Positions 21,601 through 32,227 of a DNA stretch of 64,000 bases are shown piece after piece (the stretch's first letter is position 1; the number at the start of each line of letters is the position of its first letter). Position numbers and translations under genes: made by a program. The stretch comes from Cyanophora paradoxa. Taxonomy: Eukaryota; Glaucocystophyceae; Cyanophorales; Cyanophoraceae. The stretch spans positions 62,001 to 126,000 of the forward strand of contig QPMI01000096.1 of assembly GCA_004431415.1 (NCBI GenBank). Reading direction: 5' to 3'. The notes beneath the pieces are model-generated. The model was not told the origin of the DNA. It was given only the letters and a program-made list of their open reading frames with translations, and searched no databases.

Positions 21601-24600
21601 CCCCTACGAGCGCCTCGTCCGCTCTCCTCCGCCCACGCTCCGGCCCTCTCCCCGCCCGGCCTCAGGCGGCCCCTGGACAGATCCGGCGGGACGCGCGGTC
21701 GCTGGACGACGCCCCGCACCTCATCTTTCAGAAGGCCCGCCGATGCTAGACGAAGCCCGATACTAGAGGAAGACGATGCTAGAGAATTCGAAAGACGATA
21801 CTAGGGAAAGAAGATGCTAGACGAAGCCCGATGCTGCAGCTAGAGGAAGCTTAGAGGGGCGGGCGGCGTCTGACGCGCGCCCCGGCCCGGCCCGGTCCCG
21901 CAGGCCCTCAACTCGAAGTCGGACAGCGCGCCGGCCCTCCAGGCGCGCCCCGCCCCGCCCCTCGCCCCGCCCCGCTGGCTGTTCGAGCGGGGCCCCGCAG
22001 GCGCGGGCGCTGCTGGAGGCGGCGCCGGGCCTCTTCGAGCGCTGCCTCCTCTGGGTCAACAAGGACGAGGCGCGTGGATAGATGAAGCCTTCGGCCCTCC
22101 CTCCCGCCCCCCGCTCGGCCCTTGGCCCTCGTCGCCCCTCCTCTCTTTCTTACCTGCAGCGCAGGAGGAGACGTCGGTGGTGATGAACGTGCAGGCTGCC
22201 TCCGCCCTCGAGTCCGGCGCCGCCTCGGGCGCCGAGGTGCGGGCGCCGCCGCTTCTAGAACGGAGGGACGCGGCGCCAGGCGCCCCCGCCACACACCGCT
22301 CTTAGCTGGGGACCTAGCTCCCTCGCCTCCAACCACCGCTTCTAGAACGGAAGCTCGCCTAGCTGGCATCTCCTCCACTCCCAGCTCCTTGCTGGGGACC
22401 TAGCCTCCTCCCCCTCCTTCCTACCGCGCGCCCTCGAGCTTCTTCTTCGCCCTTCTGCTTCCCCTCCCTCACCTCCCTCCCCCGCCGCAGACGATCCTGT
22501 GGTGCAGCGTGGCGCCGGACGGGGCGCTGCTGGCGACGGCCGCCCTCGAGGCCGCCCTCCGCGTCTTCGACCTCGTCACCGGCGCCGAGGTCCTTAGCTT
22601 AGCTTCGCCGCTTATATAGAGAGTCGTTCAATTCTTAAATTAGCTTATAGCTTATAGAGTTGTTGAATTCTTAGCGGGTCCCCTCCGCTCACAGCTTCGC
22701 TTCGCCGCTTATATAGAGAGTCGTCCAATTCTCAGCGGGTCACCGGCCCCAAGGCCCGCTCTGCTCACAGCTTTATCGCACCGCCGCGCCTCTAGACCTC
22801 ACAGCTTGACCAAGCCGCTTGTATAGAGTCTCAGCTTCTCGCCGCGTCGTCTGGCTTGCTGAAGCGGGGCGGGGGCGGGGGGCGGGCGCAGGTGTGCCGG
22901 GCGAAGAAGGGGGCGCGGCCGCGGCCCCCGCGGGAGCTCGAGGCCAGCTTCGGGCGCCCCGCCTCCACCTGCCGCCTGTGCGCCCGCCCCGCCCCGCCCC
23001 GCCCCGCCCCGCTGCTCGCCGCTAGGCTTCTGAAAGCAAGAACTAGCCTTCTAAACTAAGCGCGTGGCACTTCCGCTCTCTTCCGCACGCTCTGAGCCCG
23101 CCCCCCGCCCGCCCCCCGTGCGGCAGGTGCGAGTTCGCTCCGGCGGGCGACGAGGGGACCGCCCCGCGCCTCGCCGCCGTCGACGGCCACGACGTCCGGG
23201 TACCCCCCTACCCTCCCCTTCTTCCCACCCTTATTCCCTGAGGCGGCCGGGACCGCAGCTGTTCGACGGGCGGGCGGGGGCGGAGCTGGCGTCGCGGCGC
23301 CTCCCCGCCGAGCTCGCCTCCGTCTCCTTCGCCCCCGACGGCCGCACCCTTGCCGCCCTCCCCCTCGTGCGCAAATTTAGAATCGTGCTGCTCCTTTCGA
23401 CCTTTCGAGCCGGGCCGCAGGCGCCGGGCCCGGTGGCGCTGCTAGAGGGGCGGACCCTGCGCCCCCTCCGCGTCATCGAAGGCCTGCCTCTCCGCGCCCT
23501 CGTCTGGGCCCCCTCCTCCGTCTACCTCGTCGCCATCGCCGCCTTCCACCCCGCCGTGCGCGCCCGCCCGCCCGCCCCCCAGCAGAGCAGAACAGGAGCT
23601 TAAAATAGAAAGCCTGAGCCTGGCTTGCCCCTCAGATCGCGTCCGAGGCGGCCGGCAAGCGCCTCCGCGTCGAGTACCTGCGCCTCATCCAGGCGGGCTC
23701 GAGCTCGAATCCCCGCCGACCCACTTTATTTTACGCGTCATATAATTACGCTTCGCGCAGTCCTCGACGGGGGCGGAGTTCGGGGCGCTGCCCTTCGAGC
23801 ACCCGGCGCCCCCAGACGCCGCCGCCGCCGCCGGGCGCCTCTGCCCCGTCTCCTACTGTAGCCCCCTTCCCCTCCCCCACGCCCTCCTCTCCACGCCTCT
23901 ATTCTCCTCTCACTCTCTGTCTCTCTGCGCAGGCGTGTTCAGCCCGGACGGGCGGCGGCTGCTGGTGCGGCTGGAGACGGACCACGAGAACATGCACACC
24001 CTCGAGGCGCGCCGGGGCGGGCCGGGGCGGGGCGGGGCCGGGGCCGGGGCGCGGCCTTCGGGACTCTCTAGCTTCTCTCGGCCTTAAAGAAGAGGCTGAA
24101 AGATGCTTAAACAGAGCTCTCTAGTTCTTAGACTCGGGCCCCCTCCTCGCCCTCGAACCCCTCCTCGCCCCTGCTTCGGCGGGGCCCGTGACGGCTCGCT
24201 TCGAGGATGCATAGTCTCGGCTCGCTTCTGACCCCTTCTCGCTTCTGCCTCTTCTCGTGGGACCCTGACCTCAAACTTCCTCCCTCCCTCCCTCCCGTCC
24301 CTCGCCGCAGATGTACGACATGGGGAACCTTCGGTCCATCCAGCGCACCGAGGCCCGCCCCCGCCCCGCCCCCGCCCCCGTCCCCGCCCGCCCGCCCGCC
24401 CGCCCGTACGCGGCCGTCCGACGCTGGCGCCGCCCGATCGCGAGCAGGCGCGGGCGACGGGGATCTGGACGTCGCAGTACGAGCGGCGGGGCGCGGCGCG
24501 GCGCTTCGGGGCCGCCTGGTCCGAGGACGGCTCCCGAATCGTCGCCCAGGAGGACACTGAGGTCCTCGTGCGCGCCTTTACCTTATAAAAAGCTTGAAGA

Positions 24601-27380
24601 AGCTCAAAGAAGCTTAAGTAATACCTTAGATTCATGAAGGGAGACTGCTTCTCTTCGGCTGAGGGGCGGCAGGTGTGGGGCGTGGAGCGGGACGGGCGGC
24701 TGCAGCCGATCGCGTGCTTCGCCCCGCACGGCCCCCGCCTCCAGGCGAGCGCGCGCGCGCGCCGGGCCCCGCGCCCCTCCCCGCCCCCGCGCGTTCCCTC
24801 CCCTCCCCGCCCCGCCCACTCACTCCGGGCCTGCCTGCGCATGCAGCACGTGTGCCTGGCGCCGCCGGCCCTCCCCGGGGCCTCCCCCGCCCTCGTCACC
24901 ACCGCCGACGACGGCTCCGCTCGCGTGCGCCAAGCCCCGCCGGCCGGCAGGAAGAGCAGGGACGGGAAGCGAGCCGGCCGCCCGGCACGCAGGTGTGGAG
25001 CCTGGAGGCCGTGGAAAACATGTACCCCGCCCGGGGCCGCACCCGGGGCGCCCCGACCTTCTCCTCCATGCGCGCCGCCGGCGCCGCCGCCGCCCGCGCC
25101 CGGGTAACCCCCCTTTGCCCTCCTCTCCCGACCCCTCCTTCTTCTCTCTTAACCGCTCGCCCAGGACGCGGCGGCGGCCGCCGTTGCCGCGGGGGCGGAA
25201 AAGGCCGCGCCGGGGACCGAACCCTGGAACTTCAGCGTCGTCGCCGTCGTGCGCCGCGGCGACGCCCCTCGTTCGAATTCGAATTCCATCCCGCCGAAAT
25301 CGCGTACCCCCGCGCAGGCGGCCGGCGGGCGCTGGCTCTACTCCGGCGAGGTCGGGCACCTGACTGGCGAGTCCATCATACGGGTACCCCCCTCCCGCAT
25401 TCCGCCGTTTCCCGCTCGGCCGACGCGCCGCAGGCGTGGCCGGTCGATGGGAGCTCCGTCCGCGCGAGCGGTGGCGCGGGGTACGTATACGCGCGCGCCG
25501 ACGCTTAAAAAGATCCGGACCCCATTTCGATTCTTCGTTCGCAGAGACGTGACCTCGCGGGCGCGGCCGGGGTACAAGAACTCGGCCAGCGTCGCGGCGC
25601 TCGCGTGTTCGCCCGACGGGAAGCTGCTCGCCGCGTACTTCCGCCGCCACGGCCTCGTCGTGCGCAACCGCGTACCCCCCCTCATTTTCGAGTTCAAACT
25701 TTCGAACTCAGATCCTGGATGCCGAGACGTTCGCGGTGCTGGGGTCCACCCCCGTGCCGGCGGGCGGGGAGGAGGCGGCCGGGGTGCGGGCGGCCCCCGG
25801 GGCGGCCCCCGGAGCCGCCGCGGACGTCCTCTTCGACGGGAAGGGGGCGCGGCTCGCCCTCGTGCGGCCCCGCTCGGTGCTCCTTTGGGAGACCTCCGCC
25901 CTCCTCCTCCGCCCGGGCGGGGCCGGGGCCGGGGCAGGGGCGGCGGAGCGGGTCCCCGAGTCGGCGGCGATCGTGCACCGGAAGACGCGCAGCGGCCACA
26001 TCGAGTACTTCGCCTGGTCAGAGAGAGAGAGAGCGCGCAAGCAAGCGAGCGGCTCCGCTGAGGGGCCCGCGCCGCAGGTCGAAGGAGGACTTTGCGGTGT
26101 CGGCGGCGGCCTTCGCGCCCCCGGACGCCTCCTCCCGCCTCCTCGTCCTCCAGGCGACCCTTCCTCTGCCCCTTCGCTCCGCTCGCTCGCACTTTACCGC
26201 TCACGCCGGTACCCCCCTCCCGCCCCGCCCCCGCCCCCGCAGGGCAAGGGCCTGTCGCTGTACGAGGCCGCGACGGGGGCGCGCCTCGCGACGTGGCGCC
26301 TGCCCTCCCCCGCCGACCTCTTTGGCCTCGGCACCCGCCCAAGGTCAGCGCTCGCCTCTCCTCTACTTGCGTCGAGAGGCTCGGGTCGAGCCACGGGGCG
26401 CCTGCGCAGGCCGCCGGGCGGAGGCGGCGGCGCCGCTGGCGCGCCGCCCGCGGACGTGGGCCCGACCTTTGCGGTCGGGGCGGGGCCGGGCCGCGAGCGG
26501 CGGGGCGGAACCAGCCGCAGCAGCGGGCGGACGCGTGGGCGGCGGAGACGGGGCGGCCGCGGGCGGCGCGGGGGCTCAGCGTCTCCCCCGACGGCCGCCT
26601 CCTCGCCATGGACGCTTACGCCCGCTCCGTCCAGGCGCCCGTACCCCCCTCCCCCCACTTCTTTACTTTACGTTACTAACGCCCTCCCCCACCATCCTTC
26701 AGGTCTTCGACGCGACGCGGCTGTGGGGGGCGACGCCCGAGCAGCTCGCCGCGTGCTTCGACGAGGAGCAGGTCACAGCGGACCTCGCCGCCTGGTCCGC
26801 CGGCCCCCGCCCCCCGCCACCTTCCCTCCCTTTCCCTTGGTCTCTGACCTCAGTCTCCCTTAGGTTCCCGCCGCGCTTCGTGCTGCGGTTCGGGCAGCCG
26901 GTGGCGTCGGCCGCCTTCGTGCCTCTGGCCGCGGCTCCCGGGGCGGCGCCCCGGCACGCGCTCGCGACGGCGGCCGGGCACGAGCTCACCGTCCACGAGC
27001 TCGCCCCGGGCTCCGTCCGCCGCGTGCGCCCGCCCGCCCCCTCCGAATTTTACTGTCCCTACGCAATTTCGATGATAAACTCTCTACGATTAGCTCCTCT
27101 TGCCACACATTTCCCACTTCGGGGAGGCTGACCGACGGCGCGGCCGGCTCCGGCTCCGGGCCGCGGGGGGGCGCAGCTGCACGTGTACCAGGCGGACAGG
27201 GACCTCGTCGCCTGCGCCGCCGCCGCCCTGGCCCCTTCGAATTCCCCGCCCCCCCCCCCCTCCGGGGGCCCGACGCTGGGGATCGCGGCGGGCGACTCGG
27301 GGGGCACCCTCCACTTCCTCCGCTCCGCCGCCCCCTCCGGGCCCCCCGCCCCCGCCCCCGCCCCGCAGTCTCCAGCTTGA
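15675..27380 (+). CDS. Large DUF4062-NACHT-WD40 protein (NPHP3/TEP1/NWD-like)
   Basis: About fifty exons. Likely start is ATG 15675 spliced to 15830, or ATG 15853 (MSLSASSEHLEAI). Domain order: a DUF4062 domain from 16423 (KVFVSSTFRDMHGERNVIA, VDLRWGLTKE, YVIVLLGGRYGWRP, SMEIAYAFL). A NACHT-type P-loop ATPase follows: Walker A GGPP joined to GYGKSSCL at 18240-18340, LLVFYFVGRSPKSTS near 18480, Walker B VVVVIDALNQL near 18870, then WLPEDVPPSVRFVLSSLP. Helical segments run from 19390 to 22070 (LAAYAKKLTDTE, ALNSKSDSAPALQ). From 22490 WD40 repeats follow (ILWCSVAPDGALLATA, DGSARVWSLEAV, ALACSPDGKLLAAYF, GLSVSPDGRLLAM) to the stop at 27378-27380, with a final blade reading IAAGDSGGTLHFL. The family includes NPHP3, TEP1 and NWD proteins, which assemble ciliary or large nucleoprotein complexes; which member this is cannot be decided. 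Many introns begin GTACCCC or GC. Confidence 0.85.
16829..16891. repeat. GCGCCCGCCCC tandem repeat in an intron
   Basis: Five to six head-to-tail copies of a CCCGCCCCGCG-type unit make up most of the GC-AG intron between the exons ending VDLRWGLTKE and starting DTGSGGKGAL. Confidence 0.75.
17403..17433 (-). other. tRNA 3'-half-like segment inside an intron
   Basis: Read on the minus strand this gives a perfect five-base-pair T-arm (CCGGG, loop TTCGAAT, CCTGG), a GC-rich 3' acceptor strand and a run of five T, as in a Pol III terminator. The upstream tRNA half is absent, because that sequence is protein-coding exon, so this is not a functional tRNA gene. It lies in the intron before the exon reading FVEERVPEGPARAVF. 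Confidence 0.6.
18393..18424 (+). other. tRNA 3'-half-like segment at an intron start
   Basis: The intron begins exactly where a T-arm-like sequence starts (GCGGGGGTTCGAATCCCGG), followed by GCGCCA, C and TTTCTT. The T-stem is only partly paired. The intron follows the Walker A exon (GYGKSSCLCKLV) and uses a GC donor. Confidence 0.5.
19225..19248 (+). other. tRNA T-loop-like 5' splice site
   Basis: The intron starts with GTTCGAATCC, the T-loop consensus, then GCGCGG, TTCCCC and a short T run. The 5' side of the T-stem would lie in the exon and does not pair, so only a 3' remnant is present. The exon before it ends PLDVRMQ. Confidence 0.4.
21742..21835. repeat. Minisatellite GATGCTAGACGAAGCCC in an intron
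   Basis: Degenerate repeats alternating GATGCTAGACGAAGCCC, GATACTAG and GAAGACGATGCTAG lie between the exons reading DAPHLIFQKA and ALNSKSDSAPALQ of the NACHT-WD40 gene. Confidence 0.65.
22602..22846. repeat. Intron with three copies of a TATATAGAGAGTCGT-containing unit
   Basis: The unit CTTCGCCGCTTATATAGAG, followed by AGTCGTYCAATTCT and GCGGGTC, occurs at about 22602-22680 and 22698-22742, with a shorter third copy at about 22810-22835. The intron lies after the first WD40 exon of the NACHT-WD40 gene. The repeated TATATA is probably part of the tandem repeat rather than a promoter. Confidence 0.6.
23693..23732 (+). other. tRNA 3'-half-like segment at an intron start
   Basis: The intron begins GCGGGCTCGAGCTCGAAT, then CCCCGCCGACCCAC and TTTATTTT. 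The stem GCGGG/CCCGC pairs fully, but the loop is enlarged by what looks like a six-base duplication (CTCGAG/CTCGAA). The 3' tail and T run match the arrangement at 18393. The upstream exon ends LRVEYLRLIQ. Confidence 0.5.
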
Positions 27381-29064
27381 TCGATATCCGGGATCTCGGA
27401 TAACGTTTCTGATCGATGCCTTGTTTGGCAGCACTCGTTCCGTCTGGAGCACACGGCCTAGGGCCTAGGCCTGGGCCCTGGTTCGAGGCTAGGGCCGCTG
27501 CGCCCTTTGGCGAGACTCTTGACTTCACGATCAGCTGCAGGCTGCAGCCTGCAGCAGCATACCGCTGCATACGCATACAAGCAGGGGGGGCTCCGCCCCC
27601 CCCGCACCCCCCCCGCTTGCTAGCTGGGTACAGACCGTACAGCACAGCTCGTATTTTTCCCAATCGACTCGACATGCCCGTTGTATGGGCAAGGGCAGCC
27701 GGCGATCGCGATAACTTTTCACCCGCTTCGAGCCGGCTAGCGCTGTGCGCGCATGCGCCTACGTGAGCGTGTAGCCGGCAAGCTATCGGGTAGATTAGTG
27801 GTAGACCGGTCCCAGCCAACCCAATAGCCGAAGAGCGATTTCATTTTAACCGGTTTTCAGCCGTGTTGGCCCAGTGGGTGAACTTGGGTCGACCGGTAAA
27901 AAAAACGAGCTGTGAGCTATATATATAAGTCCATGGATTTAAATTGTCCAATCACGAAATCGCTCGAGTTTCCGACTGGGGCTTTTTGACTCGACTCGCC
28001 GTAGTGAGCAATTTTAACGTACCCGGCCGGTTTAAGTTTAATTGTCCAATCACCAAATCGCCCGAGTTTCAGACTGAAGCTTTTTGACTCGACTCGCTGT
28101 AGTAAACGATTGGCGGTTTCCGCCAGCGAAAGGGTCCCATGGGTACACGAAACCACAGTACTACGCGGGCTGGAACCGCTTGTTTTTTTACTACTCAACA
28201 AATGAAAGAGAGCGTCGGCCGCAGAGTTGCAATTTCCCAGCCTGGCCTGGTACTGTGGTGAAAAGGTACTATAGTTCATTGTACTACTGTTACTACTAGT
28301 AGTACTCTGATAATTAAAAGTTCTGCCGCAGTGCAGAAGGCGCCGCCTCCGCCGCGCCAGCCTGGCAGCGCGCGCGCGCGGCGCCACGCTGGCGCCGGGC
28401 CTGGCGCCGGGCCGCCGGCATGGCAACATTGGCAAGCTACCGGTAGCGCTAAACAGCGCCGCTCCGCCGGCCGCGGCGCGGCCCGGCCCCGGGCCGCCGG
28501 CCCGACGCCGGGGCCGACGGCCGATCGACTCCGGGCCGAGTCCGCCCGCGGCCGCGATTGCGAACTTTCGTTTCGCAAAAAAGGCATTCAGGGGGGGTAG
28601 GCTGTCGGAGTCGTTGGGGCTACGCTTAATTATAAGCTGCAGCTGCCAGCTAGCGCGCGCGCGCGCTGCCCGGCCGCTGCAACTGCAGCCTGCACAGGGC
28701 GCGCGGGCGGCGGGCCTCGAGCTCGGGCTTCGCGATCGGCATCATCGCCGCGCCTTGAACTCCTCGCGGACTAGTACTCGGACTCGGAGAGCGCTAGCCT
28801 GAGCGCTAGCCTGAGTAGGCGGCTCCACACGCTCGCTGGCGGCCGCGCGCGGCTACGGTAGGCGGCTTGCACAGAGCGCGCGCCTTGAACTTTTCATAGC
28901 TCTGCCGGACTCGGACTCGCGCCCGCGCTCCGGCCGCGCGCGGGCCCGGTGCTCCGACCTCCGAGCCTAGTAGCTCATCATCAGCGCGCGGCTCAATGCA
29001 ACGATGATCAGTCTGTAGGTAACAGCCGTCGGAAGTCGATAGCACGACGACCATCGCAACCGAA
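27381..29064. other. Intergenic region with direct repeats, no convincing gene
   Basis: This holds the 3' flank of the NACHT-WD40 gene and the 5' flank of the membrane-protein gene. It contains a palindromic CTGCAGGCTGCAGCCTGCAG block near 27533, a two-copy direct repeat near 28 kb (listed separately), very GC-rich sequence at 28340-28560, and a partial tandem repeat (GCGCCTTGAACT, GGACTCGGACTCG) at about 28755-28920. No RNA gene is recognised. Confidence 0.5.
27936..28112. repeat. 75-bp direct repeat, two copies
   Basis: Two copies of a unit with AATTGTCCAATCAC, AAATCGC, CGAGTTTC and GCTTTTTGACTCGACTCG start at about 27937 and 28029 and differ at scattered positions. The sequence is AT-richer than its surroundings. 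It could be part of an unrecognised element or a regulatory repeat. Confidence 0.7.
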
Positions 29065-31466
29065 ATGCAGCTGCGCGCGGGACCGGCCGCAGCGTCTAGT
29101 TCTGCGGCCGGCGACCCGCTCTGCCTTCCGCCAGCCGGTCTCATGCATGGCGAGTGGCGCCTGTCGGGATCGTCTCCAGCTTCGAATGCACCGGAACTCT
29201 CGTCGCCAGCGCCCGAACACTCCGGGGCCGGGCGCGAGCCTTCTGGGCTCGCCGGTCTGTCTGGAGCGCCGCTCTCGCAAGGGGCGCGCCCAGCCGCGGC
29301 GCTTCCTCTCAGCTCGGAGGTGGCAGCCGGCGTCGACGCACGCGGGCGGGCGCCGGCGCAGCAGCCGTCTCCCTCGCGCGGCGCGCTGCCGCTGCCGCCC
29401 GCCCTAAGCCTGCCGGCCCCGCCCGACTCCGGCCGCGGTGCTTCCGCCTCGAGCCCCGCCGTACCCCGATCGCGGTCCTTCTCCCCAGGCCCCCCCCACG
29501 CGGAGCACGGGCAGTTCGACCGCGTACGTGTGTACCCCCTCGATCCGGACCGCTTCCCCCCCTCGGCCTCGCTCTTCAGGTCGGGCGGCCCCCCCAAAAA
29601 AATTAGAATCCTCTCGGCTGATTTTCGGCGCAGGCGCTGGGTCGCGGCCACGCCCCGCCCCCGCGTCGTTTCGCGGCTCCTCTTTCTGTATGGCATACGC
29701 CCCCCGGGCCGCCTCTCCCTCCTCCACTCCGTCCTCTCCATCGCCCTGTCCGCCTTCTTCTTCACTTGGGTACCCCCTGCCCGCCCGCTCTGTTTCGTGC
29801 ATGCACCCGCCAAACATCCGATCGCTCACTGCGGCTCCCGCTTGAACGTGCACAGGTCGTCGTCTGGTGCTCGCAGCTCGAGGGCGGCGCGTTCCTCGCG
29901 GTAAATGCAGCGCTAGCCGGCTCGCTTTGCTCGAATTCCTTCGTTCATTTCGGGGTGCCTCCGCTGACATCGATCGCCGCGTGTTCGCTTTCCCGAATCA
30001 GAGCGTCTTCGGCCTCGGAACCTCCGCGATGCTCTTCTCTCACGTCTGTGCGCCCGCGGAGTTTCCTCCCCCGCGTACCCCCCGATTCGTCTGATTCGAA
30101 CGCGTACCCCCAGACGTCGTGTACCTCGTTCGCACGGGCGGCTTCCCCGGCCCCGTCCTCTTCACGGAGGGGGTAGAGGCGTCCCTGGTGCTCCAAAGGA
30201 TCCGCCGGTGCGCTCCCGGGATCGCCGCCACCGAGGCAGGTCCTAATACGGGTACCGGCAAACGGGCAGTTCCGAGGTGACGATTCTGGTGAGTACGCTG
30301 TTCTCCTTCTCGGCGATCGCCACGCTGCACGTCATGACGTGGCACGATACGCTTCTGTGCGGGCCCCTACCCCCCCTCGAGCGCCCCCCCTCCCACTTTT
30401 CTTTCGGCTCATGCCGTTGTCCCCCCCAGGTTTGGGTCGCCGAGGGTCCAGGGAGGCGTTTTTGCGGTCGCCCTCTTGGGATGCATTGGGTAACCCCGTC
30501 CCTCCCCCCCTCCAAAACGCGACTGTACCCTGATCGTGAGCGTCAGGGGCATGCTGGCGACGTGGATCCTCAGCGCGGCCCGCGAGGCTGAAGTGTGCGT
30601 GCTCTTGCCTCGCGCACGCACACGCCTTTGTACCCGGCGACCAATCCCCCCCCCCTCTTCTTTCGACAGCTTCGTGTTCCGAACGAAGTTCTATCAGATC
30701 GCGGGCGGTCTGATGCATCTTCTCGCCACGCCGGCGCCGGCGCCGGCGCCGGTCCCCGTCGGCCTGCAGCCCGCGGGCCCGAGCCAGAGCCAGGGCCAGG
30801 GCCAGGGCCAGGGTCTCTCGTTCCGCCCCAGCGCCGGCGCCGGCGCGGCGAACTACAAGCAGGCGTCCGAGCCGGGGCCCTTCTCCGCCCCCGCCTCGGC
30901 CGCCGCCCTCCGGCGCGAGAGGCGCGCCTCCGTCCGCGCCTCCTCGCCGGCCCAGGCCCTGGCCCAAGCGCACGGCCACAGGCGCGCCTCGTCGCCCGCC
31001 CTCGCCATGAACTCCCCCCTCCTCGGCCCCCTCCCTTCCACCCCGGACGCCTGGTCGGGCGGGGCTCCCTACACGGGAACGGGCCGCCACAGCCCCTCCG
31101 ACCTCTCCGACCGCGGGGCCGAATCCATGCCCGTGCGCGATCGCGATGCTCGTAGAATCTGGCCGAGTCTCACCTGAGATAGTAAATCCCGCGCCCCGCG
31201 CGCGCTCGCAGCTCATTACCGTCGCGGATAGCATCCAGTCCTCGGTCCTCGCCATCGCGCCCCCGGCGGTCCTGGAAGACGTGGAGGAGATGATCGACCA
31301 GGCCATCCTCTTCGGTGCTTATCGCGTACCCAGAGTTTTCTATCTTTAGTAGCGTGAGCTGAGGGGCGGCGCGCGCGCGCGCGCAGGGGAGCTGATGGCT
31401 GCCGCGTGCCGCCGGTGGCAGCCCTACATCGCCTACTGGCTCTTCGCCCTCTGGAGGCGACCCCCT

Positions 31467-31497
<31 letters not shown>

Positions 31498-32227
31498 TTT
31501 CCCTCGAGCGCGACGCCGCGACTGACCCTGGATCTGTACCCCCCGCGCAGCATCCTGATATCCGTCTCCTACGAATTCGTGTACGGGTCCGCGTCCTTCG
31601 GCGGCCGCATCTCCCTGGCCGTCGCCTGTGCGATTATTTCAATGTGATCGGAACACGCGATGGGATTCAGCTAAGAGCCTGTACCCCGCAGCCGTCGTGA
31701 CCCTGGGCACGCTCTTCCCCATGGTGCGCCTGGCCCCTTTGAATATCGAATCATTATTATTGAATCGCGCGGAATCGATTCGAACCGCAGATGATCGGCT
31801 GCGCGCGGGTCACGCACGCCTGGCGCACCATTGTCGAGGTTCGTGCAAGCGCGCATGTACCCCCCTCGAGCTCCTCTTGGGGTCCGAGGCCGGGGCCGCG
31901 CGCGCGCGCAGAACAACGCGCTGGCGGTGGCGTCGCTGCGGGGCTCGGCGGCGCTGCGGGCGCGCCTGCGGGACTTCCACATCCTCCTCACCGACGCCCA
32001 GACCCGCGGCGTCGGCCAGTGGATGGTCCTCGGCATCGGCGTCTCCTACGGTGCCCGGCCCCCGCTTTAACTTCACTGATCATGAGTCCTGAAGAAGCTT
32101 TGATTTGAATTTCGCATCTGACGCTGTACCAGGCCTCCTGGCCAAGTTCCTGTACCTCATCCTTTCTGGCGCTGTCTTCCTCGTCCGCTTCGCCGTCTCG
32201 GGCTCCTCCCGCCCCGGGCCCATATAG
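29065..32227 (+). CDS. Unrecognised polytopic membrane protein with long disordered loop
   Basis: Start at ATG 29065 (MQLRAGPAAASSS); the disordered N terminus ends SRSFSPGPPHAEHG. Membrane-like exons follow: RVVSRLLFLYG with SVLSIALSAFFFTW (about 29640-29770), VVVWCSQLEGGAFLA, GLGTSAMLFSHV joined to VVYLVRTGGFPGPVLF, LVSTLFSFSAIATLHVMTW, GGVFAVALLGCIG, GMLATWILSAAREAE and FRTKFYQIAGGLMHLLA. A roughly 140-residue loop rich in Ala, Pro, Gln and Ser follows (30725-31125). Then come VADSIQSSVLAIAPPAVLED, ILISVSYEFVYGSASFGG, AVVTLGTLFPM, GQWMVLGIGVSYG and LAKFLYLILSGAVFLVRFAV, with a stop at 32225-32227. This gives roughly eight to ten hydrophobic segments. I do not recognise the family. The join of the first to second exon is not resolved, because the frames do not meet at the obvious splice sites. 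Confidence 0.6.
31461..31494 (+). repeat. Poly-C tract in an intron
   Basis: A run of about 34 bases, nearly all C, follows a GCGACC donor in the intron after the exon ending YWLFALW. It is the longest C tract seen in the window. Confidence 0.85.

Noticed and set aside
22602-22742. Internal promoter suggested by repeated TATATAGAG
   Set aside because: The TATATA is part of an intronic tandem repeat and no open frame starts after it.
27917-28435. 172-residue open frame on the minus strand
   Set aside because: It runs through the direct repeat and a very GC-rich stretch, has no conserved motif, and shows no splice-site context like the other genes.
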